A stretch of 24,799 bases of DNA, from the NCBI RefSeq assembly GCF_910588395.1, contig NZ_CAJUPA010000036.1, positions 1-24,799 of the forward strand, read 5' to 3'. The stretch is from an uncultured Faecalibaculum sp. (GTDB taxonomy: Bacteria; Bacillota_I; Bacilli_A; Erysipelotrichales; Erysipelotrichaceae). The notes beneath the pieces were generated by a model. The model was not told where the DNA came from. It did not search any database and saw nothing but the letters and a program-made list of their open reading frames with translations. The position numbers and the translations under genes were made by a program. Positions within the stretch are counted from its first letter, which is position 1. Every line of letters begins with the position of its first letter. This document shows, in pieces, positions 21,132 through 24,799 of this stretch.

Positions 21132-23309
21132 ATGCCTGAAATACTTGCTCCTGCCGGAAGCAGGGACAGCTTCGAAGCCGCACTGGCTGCCGGAGCGGAT
21201 GCGGTGTACCTGGCCATGCCCAGATTCGGTGCCAGAGCCTATGCCGCCAATTTTGACCTGAACGAGATGCGGGAAGTCATCGCCCGCGCGCATCTGCACG
21301 GGATGAAGGTGTATGTCACCATGAACACCATTCTCTTTGAAGACGAAACCGAGGAGGCCTTTGCACAGGCAAAGGACCTGTACGAAGCCGGTGCAGATGC
21401 CCTGATCGTTCAGGATCTGGGCCTCATGCACATGCTGAAGCACCGGCTGCCGGAGATGGAAGTTCATGCCAGCACCCAGCTCTCGGTCAACCGCCCCGGG
21501 CAGATGGAACAGCTGAAGAAACTTGGCGTTACGCGGGTGGTGCTGGCCCGGGAATGTTCTCTGAAAGAAATTGAAAGCTGCGCAGCTGTACAGGATATGG
21601 AAACCGAAGTGTTCGTTCACGGAGCACTTTGCATTTCCTATTCCGGACAGTGTCAGTTTTCCGCTGTCCGTCATGGCCGTTCGGGGAACCGGGGACAGTG
21701 CGCGCAGGCCTGCCGCATGCGCTACACCCTGGAAAAAGACGGAAAGGCGCTGGATGCACCCGGAGAATACCTGCTCAGTCCCAGAGACCTGTCTGTGCTG
21801 GATGACCTGGACAAACTGACAGATGCAGGAGTGGACAGTTTCAAAATCGAAGGCCGGATGAAAAGCCCGCTGTATGTGTATGAAGCGGTGGAAAATGCCC
21901 GTCTGGGCAGACACCGTACCAGAAAAGACCGGCTGGCACTGGCAGCGGCATTCAGCCGGGGATTCACCAGAGGCTGCATGATGAGTGCCCAGGGCAGAGA
22001 GTTCATGGCGATGGAAGCCGGCAACCATCAGGGAATCTCCATCGGTCAGGTCACCGGCGGTTCCCGGTCCCGCATCCGGATCCGCCTGACCATGCCGCTG
22101 CACCAGGAAGACGGCCTGCGGTTTGTCTGGGAGAAAGGCAGTGCGGGCGGCCATGCGAACTTCATTTATGACAGCCGGGGGAAACTGGTTCACGAAGCGG
22201 CACCGGGACAGGAAGTGGAAATTCCGGTGAGTGAATATGTGCCGGCCGGCGCGGATGTCCGGCTGACCATGGATGCCGCCAGAACCAGATTTGTGGAACG
22301 GAAAGTGCAGGAGAACAGCCGGCAGCTCACAGTGACAGCCAGTGTGTTCAATGAAGGGGCGGGGAAACCGCTGATTCTGACGCTGACTGCGCCGGATGGA
22401 ACCAGCGTCACCTGTCAGAGTGAACCGGTGCAGCCTGCCACCGGCAGGGGACTGGATGCTGCCCGGCTGAAGAAACAGATTGAGAAATCCGGAAATTCCT
22501 GGGCGGATATTCAGGCAGTAAGTCTGCAGGTGGAAGAAGGCATTTTCCTGCCGGTCAGCGCCGTCAATGCCCTCCGCCGCCAGGCTGTGACCCGGCTGGA
22601 AGAGAAAATCACTGCCACCCGCACAGCCAGGGAAACAGACTATGCCTGGAAGCCGGCTGCCGCCAAACCCATGGATGGGCTGCTGGTGGAAATCCAGCGT
22701 CCTGAGCAGCGCCTGGACGGTCCCGGCATATGGATGAGCCAGTTCCCCATTCCCGGTACAGTGCACAAAGCACCACTGTATGAAGACAAGGGGGAAGTGG
22801 TATCCCATCTGGGGGAAGGCAGGATCCTGGACGGCATGAACATTTCCAATTCCTGGGCAATTGCCGCTGCCCAGGAGATGGGCTACGAGGGGGTTGTTCT
22901 GTCGGAGGAACTCTCCGCTGACCAGATCCGGCAGACACTGGAAGCCTATGAAAAGCGGTATGGGCAGCCGGCTTCGGCAGCAGCTGTGGTGTATCAGAAA
23001 CGGCGGCTGATGCTCATGGACCACTGTCCGGTCAACACGCTGGAAAAGGATGGCCGGCGTCAGGGATGCAGTCTGTGCCGGCAGCACAAGTATGTTCTCA
23101 AGGGCATGGACGGCGCATCTCAGCGGCTGTATGGCGATCCGGCCTGTCATATGCAGATCTTTGATGAAGAGCCCCAGGACCGGATCCGGGAGCTGGCGGA
23201 TATCCCCTGCAGGGCCATTCGCTTTACGACCGAAAGCACTGAAGAAGCAGCCGGAATCCTGGCAGAAGCCACTGCTGTGCAACCCCTTTCATCTTCCGGC
23301 GGCGATTGA
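21132..23309 (+). CDS. Peptidase U32 family protein (RlhA/TrhP-like, long form)
   Basis: A 725-residue member of the U32 family. The N-terminal TIM-barrel-like domain (1-330) contains ILAPAGSRDSFEAALAAGADAVYL and the U32 signature EVFVHGALCISYSGQCQFS at 159-177 with conserved cysteines, then RGQCAQACRMRY. The long C-terminal region (about 340-725) resembles the extended U32 proteins with a DUF3656-type domain and carries a second cysteine cluster (DHCP from 630, then CSLC near 649-652). Family members once called collagenases include RlhA and TrhP, which hydroxylate rRNA C2501 or tRNA U34 and need an Fe-S cluster; which substrate applies is not decidable here. The ATG at 21132 has AAGGAGGGA upstream; the frame is open back to 20847 but that part overlaps the opposite regulator gene. 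Confidence 0.9.
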   Translation: MPEILAPAGSRDSFEAALAAGADAVYLAMPRFGARAYAANFDLNEMREVIARAHLHGMKVYVTMNTILFEDETEEAFAQAKDLYEAGADALIVQDLGLMHMLKHRLPEMEVHASTQLSVNRPGQMEQLKKLGVTRVVLARECSLKEIESCAAVQDMETEVFVHGALCISYSGQCQFSAVRHGRSGNRGQCAQACRMRYTLEKDGKALDAPGEYLLSPRDLSVLDDLDKLTDAGVDSFKIEGRMKSPLYVYEAVENARLGRHRTRKDRLALAAAFSRGFTRGCMMSAQGREFMAMEAGNHQGISIGQVTGGSRSRIRIRLTMPLHQEDGLRFVWEKGSAGGHANFIYDSRGKLVHEAAPGQEVEIPVSEYVPAGADVRLTMDAARTRFVERKVQENSRQLTVTASVFNEGAGKPLILTLTAPDGTSVTCQSEPVQPATGRGLDAARLKKQIEKSGNSWADIQAVSLQVEEGIFLPVSAVNALRRQAVTRLEEKITATRTARETDYAWKPAAAKPMDGLLVEIQRPEQRLDGPGIWMSQFPIPGTVHKAPLYEDKGEVVSHLGEGRILDGMNISNSWAIAAAQEMGYEGVVLSEELSADQIRQTLEAYEKRYGQPASAAAVVYQKRRLMLMDHCPVNTLEKDGRRQGCSLCRQHKYVLKGMDGASQRLYGDPACHMQIFDEEPQDRIRELADIPCRAIRFTTESTEEAAGILAEATAVQPLSSSGGD

Positions 23310-23334
23310 AAACCGCAGGGGGGCAGAGTAATAT
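23306..23334 (+). promoter_or_regulatory. Promoter of eno
   Basis: TTGAAA (23306-23311) and TAATAT (23329-23334) are exactly 17 bp apart. The -35 element overlaps the stop codon of the U32 gene. A strong AAGGAGGAA lies at 23356-23364, eight bases before the enolase ATG. Confidence 0.75.
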
Positions 23335-23371
23335 ATAAGGGAGCGATAAGCTATCAAGGAGGAACGAATCA

Positions 23372-24694
23372 ATGCCTATTATTACAGATGTTTACGCACG
23401 TGAAGTCCTGGACTCCCGTGGTAACCCGACTGTAGAAGTGGAAGTTACAACTGATGACGGTGCCTATGGCCGTGCCATGGTGCCCAGTGGAGCATCCACA
23501 GGCGAGCGTGAAGCCCTGGAACTGCGTGACGGCGACAAGAACCGTTACGGCGGAAAAGGCACAACCAAGGCTGTCAACAATGTAAACACAATTATTGCCC
23601 CGGCGGTGATTGGACTGGATGTTACGGATCAGAACCTGATCGACCAGACCATGCTGAAGCTGGACGGCACAGATTTCAAATCCAACCTGGGTGCCAACGC
23701 CACACTGGGTGTTTCCATGGCATGTGCTCTGTGCGCAGCTGACTACTATGGAATGCCGCTGTACAACTATTTTGGCGGATTCAACGGCAACACACTGCCC
23801 GTTCCCATGTGCAACGTCATCAACGGTGGTTCCCACGCTGACTCCACAGTTGATTTCCAGGAATTCATGATCATGCCCGTTGGTGCAAAGAACGAAGTGG
23901 AAGCTGTCCGGATGGCTGCTGAAACATTCCACGCTCTGAAGGCAGTCCTGAAAGCCAAGGGCTACAACACAAACGTTGGTGATGAAGGCGGATTTGCTCC
24001 TTCCTGCACCGGCGGTAACGAAGAGCCTCTGGAACTGCTGGTTGAAGCCATGAAGAAAGCCGGCTACGAACCCGGCAAGGACATGATGATTGCCATGGAC
24101 GTTGCGGCTTCCGAGTTCCACAACCACGAAACCGGCATGTACGAACTGAAGAAGTCCGGCGAAGGCAACAAGACATCCGAAGAAATGATCGCGATGTACG
24201 AAAACTGGATCAGCAAGTATCCCATCATCTCCATCGAAGATGGTCTGGGCGAACGTGACTGGGATGGCTGGAAAAAGCTGACAGACGCCATCGGTGACCG
24301 CGTGCAGCTGGTTGGCGATGACCTGTTCGTAACCAACCCGAAGATCCTGGCAGAAGGCATTGAAAAGGGCATCGCCAACGCGATCCTGATCAAGGTCAAC
24401 CAGATCGGCACACTGACAGAAACATTCGATGCCATTCAGCTTGCCACACAGCACAACTACGCATGTGTTGTTTCCCACCGTTCCGGTGAAACAGAAGACT
24501 CCACAATCGCAGACATCGCTGTTGGACTGAACTGCGGCCAGATCAAGACAGGTTCTCTGTCCCGTACAGACCGTATCGCGAAGTACAACCGTCTGATGCG
24601 CATTGAAGACGAACTGGATCAGAGAGGCAACGCCAACATCGCCCGCTACCCCGGCATCAAGGCGTTCTACAACATCAAGGACCTCAACAAGTAA
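23372..24694 (+). CDS. eno: Enolase (phosphopyruvate hydratase)
   Basis: A 440-residue glycolytic enzyme converting 2-phosphoglycerate to phosphoenolpyruvate; cytosolic, Mg-dependent. Visible: VPSGASTGEREALELRDGD (mobile loop 1, S39), GGSHADSTVDFQEFMIMPVG, VGDEGGFAP with catalytic E205, metal ligands D243, E289 (SIEDGLGERDWDGW) and D316 (VGDDLFVTN), the catalytic lysine K341 in AILIKVNQIGTLTET, and the enolase signature block SHRSGETEDSTIADIAVG. Length is slightly above the usual 430. Codon use is more restricted than in neighbouring genes (many GAA, AAC, GTT and CGT codons), as expected for a very highly expressed gene. It has its own consensus promoter and terminator; the usual gap-pgk-tpi-gpm neighbours are not next to it in this window. 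Confidence 0.98.
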   Translation: MPIITDVYAREVLDSRGNPTVEVEVTTDDGAYGRAMVPSGASTGEREALELRDGDKNRYGGKGTTKAVNNVNTIIAPAVIGLDVTDQNLIDQTMLKLDGTDFKSNLGANATLGVSMACALCAADYYGMPLYNYFGGFNGNTLPVPMCNVINGGSHADSTVDFQEFMIMPVGAKNEVEAVRMAAETFHALKAVLKAKGYNTNVGDEGGFAPSCTGGNEEPLELLVEAMKKAGYEPGKDMMIAMDVAASEFHNHETGMYELKKSGEGNKTSEEMIAMYENWISKYPIISIEDGLGERDWDGWKKLTDAIGDRVQLVGDDLFVTNPKILAEGIEKGIANAILIKVNQIGTLTETFDAIQLATQHNYACVVSHRSGETEDSTIADIAVGLNCGQIKTGSLSRTDRIAKYNRLMRIEDELDQRGNANIARYPGIKAFYNIKDLNK

Positions 24695-24710
24695 GATTGT
24701 GAGCATTCAG

Positions 24711-24740
24711 GCAGACAGGAGAAATCCTGTCTGCTTTTTC
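24711..24740 (+). terminator. Intrinsic terminator of eno
   Basis: A perfect 10-bp stem GCAGACAGGA (24711-24720) / TCCTGTCTGC (24725-24734) with a GAAA tetraloop is followed by five T. It is the strongest terminator in the window and is directly followed by the intron-like sequence. Confidence 0.93.
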
Positions 24741-24741
24741 T

Positions 24742-24799
24742 GTATGCCCGGCATGGCACATATCTGGGTGGTGAAAGTCCACTATGGGAGCGTATCATC
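24742..24799 (+). mobile_element. 5' end of a probable group IIC intron (truncated by the window edge)
   Basis: From 24742 the sequence GTATGCCCGGCATGG closely matches my recollection of the Oceanobacillus iheyensis group IIC intron 5' end (GUGUGCCCGGCAUGG), and the following GGGTGGTGAAAGTCCAC resembles the conserved GGGTGAGAGTCCC-type stem of domain I. GCC/GGC and GTGG/CCAC hairpins can form. Class C introns typically insert just downstream of intrinsic terminators, which is exactly the position here, two bases after the eno T-run. Domains II-VI and any reverse transcriptase lie outside the window, so intactness is unknown. Confidence 0.75.

Noticed and set aside
1..24799. CRISPR array, tRNA genes, prophage or toxin-antitoxin modules
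   Set aside because: No regularly spaced repeats, no cloverleaf with GTTCRA and CCA-type ends, and no phage or toxin-like proteins were seen on either strand.

Overview
The window reads as a GC-rich low-copy-element stretch of a Firmicutes chromosome. Gene content and protein style (MnmG, DivIC, MEP-pathway Dxr, a YabM/SpoVB-type flippase, short MntR/DtxR regulator, AGGAGG-type ribosome binding sites, TTGAAA-17-TAATAT promoters) suggest an Erysipelotrichia-like gut Firmicute. This placement is an inference from overall impression; no search was run. Almost everything is core housekeeping. The left edge is the tail of an rRNA operon (5S) and the right edge enters what looks like a group II intron.

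Layout. 1-226: 23S-5S spacer, a short 5S rRNA and its terminator. 393-2544: a DUF1846/UPF0371 gene followed by two small unknown proteins, the last two translationally coupled. 2653-4471 (minus): NAD(P)HX repair enzyme (NnrE-NnrD fusion) behind a Dabb-domain gene. 4561-8325: a tightly packed SpoVB-like flippase, mnmG and divIC operon, recalling the yabM...divIC neighbourhood of Bacillus. 8514-9083: an orphan OmpR-type winged-helix protein preceded by twin promoter-like elements around a terminator. 9488-11914: glycogen phosphorylase with its own promoter and a cre-like palindrome upstream. 12124-16444: dxr, an exported protein with duplicated terminal domains around an acidic linker, and an RDD-PHP fusion. 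16523-18763: metG and a small membrane protein. 18810-19166 (minus): an XRE regulator. 19382-20657: promoter, a divergent SAM-I/IV-like riboswitch with terminator, and metK. 20700-21083 (minus): an MntR/DtxR-family regulator diverging from a U32 peptidase-family gene. 23372-24694: enolase. 24742-24799: probable 5' end of a group IIC intron directly behind the enolase terminator.

How the genes relate. Several operons are visible from 4-8 bp overlaps (1967/2248 genes; Dabb-nnr; flippase-mnmG-divIC). Convergent genes share compact bidirectional terminators (2578-2608, 18746-18780, 20689-20716), two of which contain a stop codon inside the hairpin. The clearest candidates for new biology are the divergent metK riboswitch (ordered SAM-I-like blocks, a promoter at its 5' edge, and mutually exclusive antiterminator/terminator pairings), the 482-residue exported protein with a duplicated helical domain, the RDD-PHP fusion with altered PHP metal ligands, and the intron tip.
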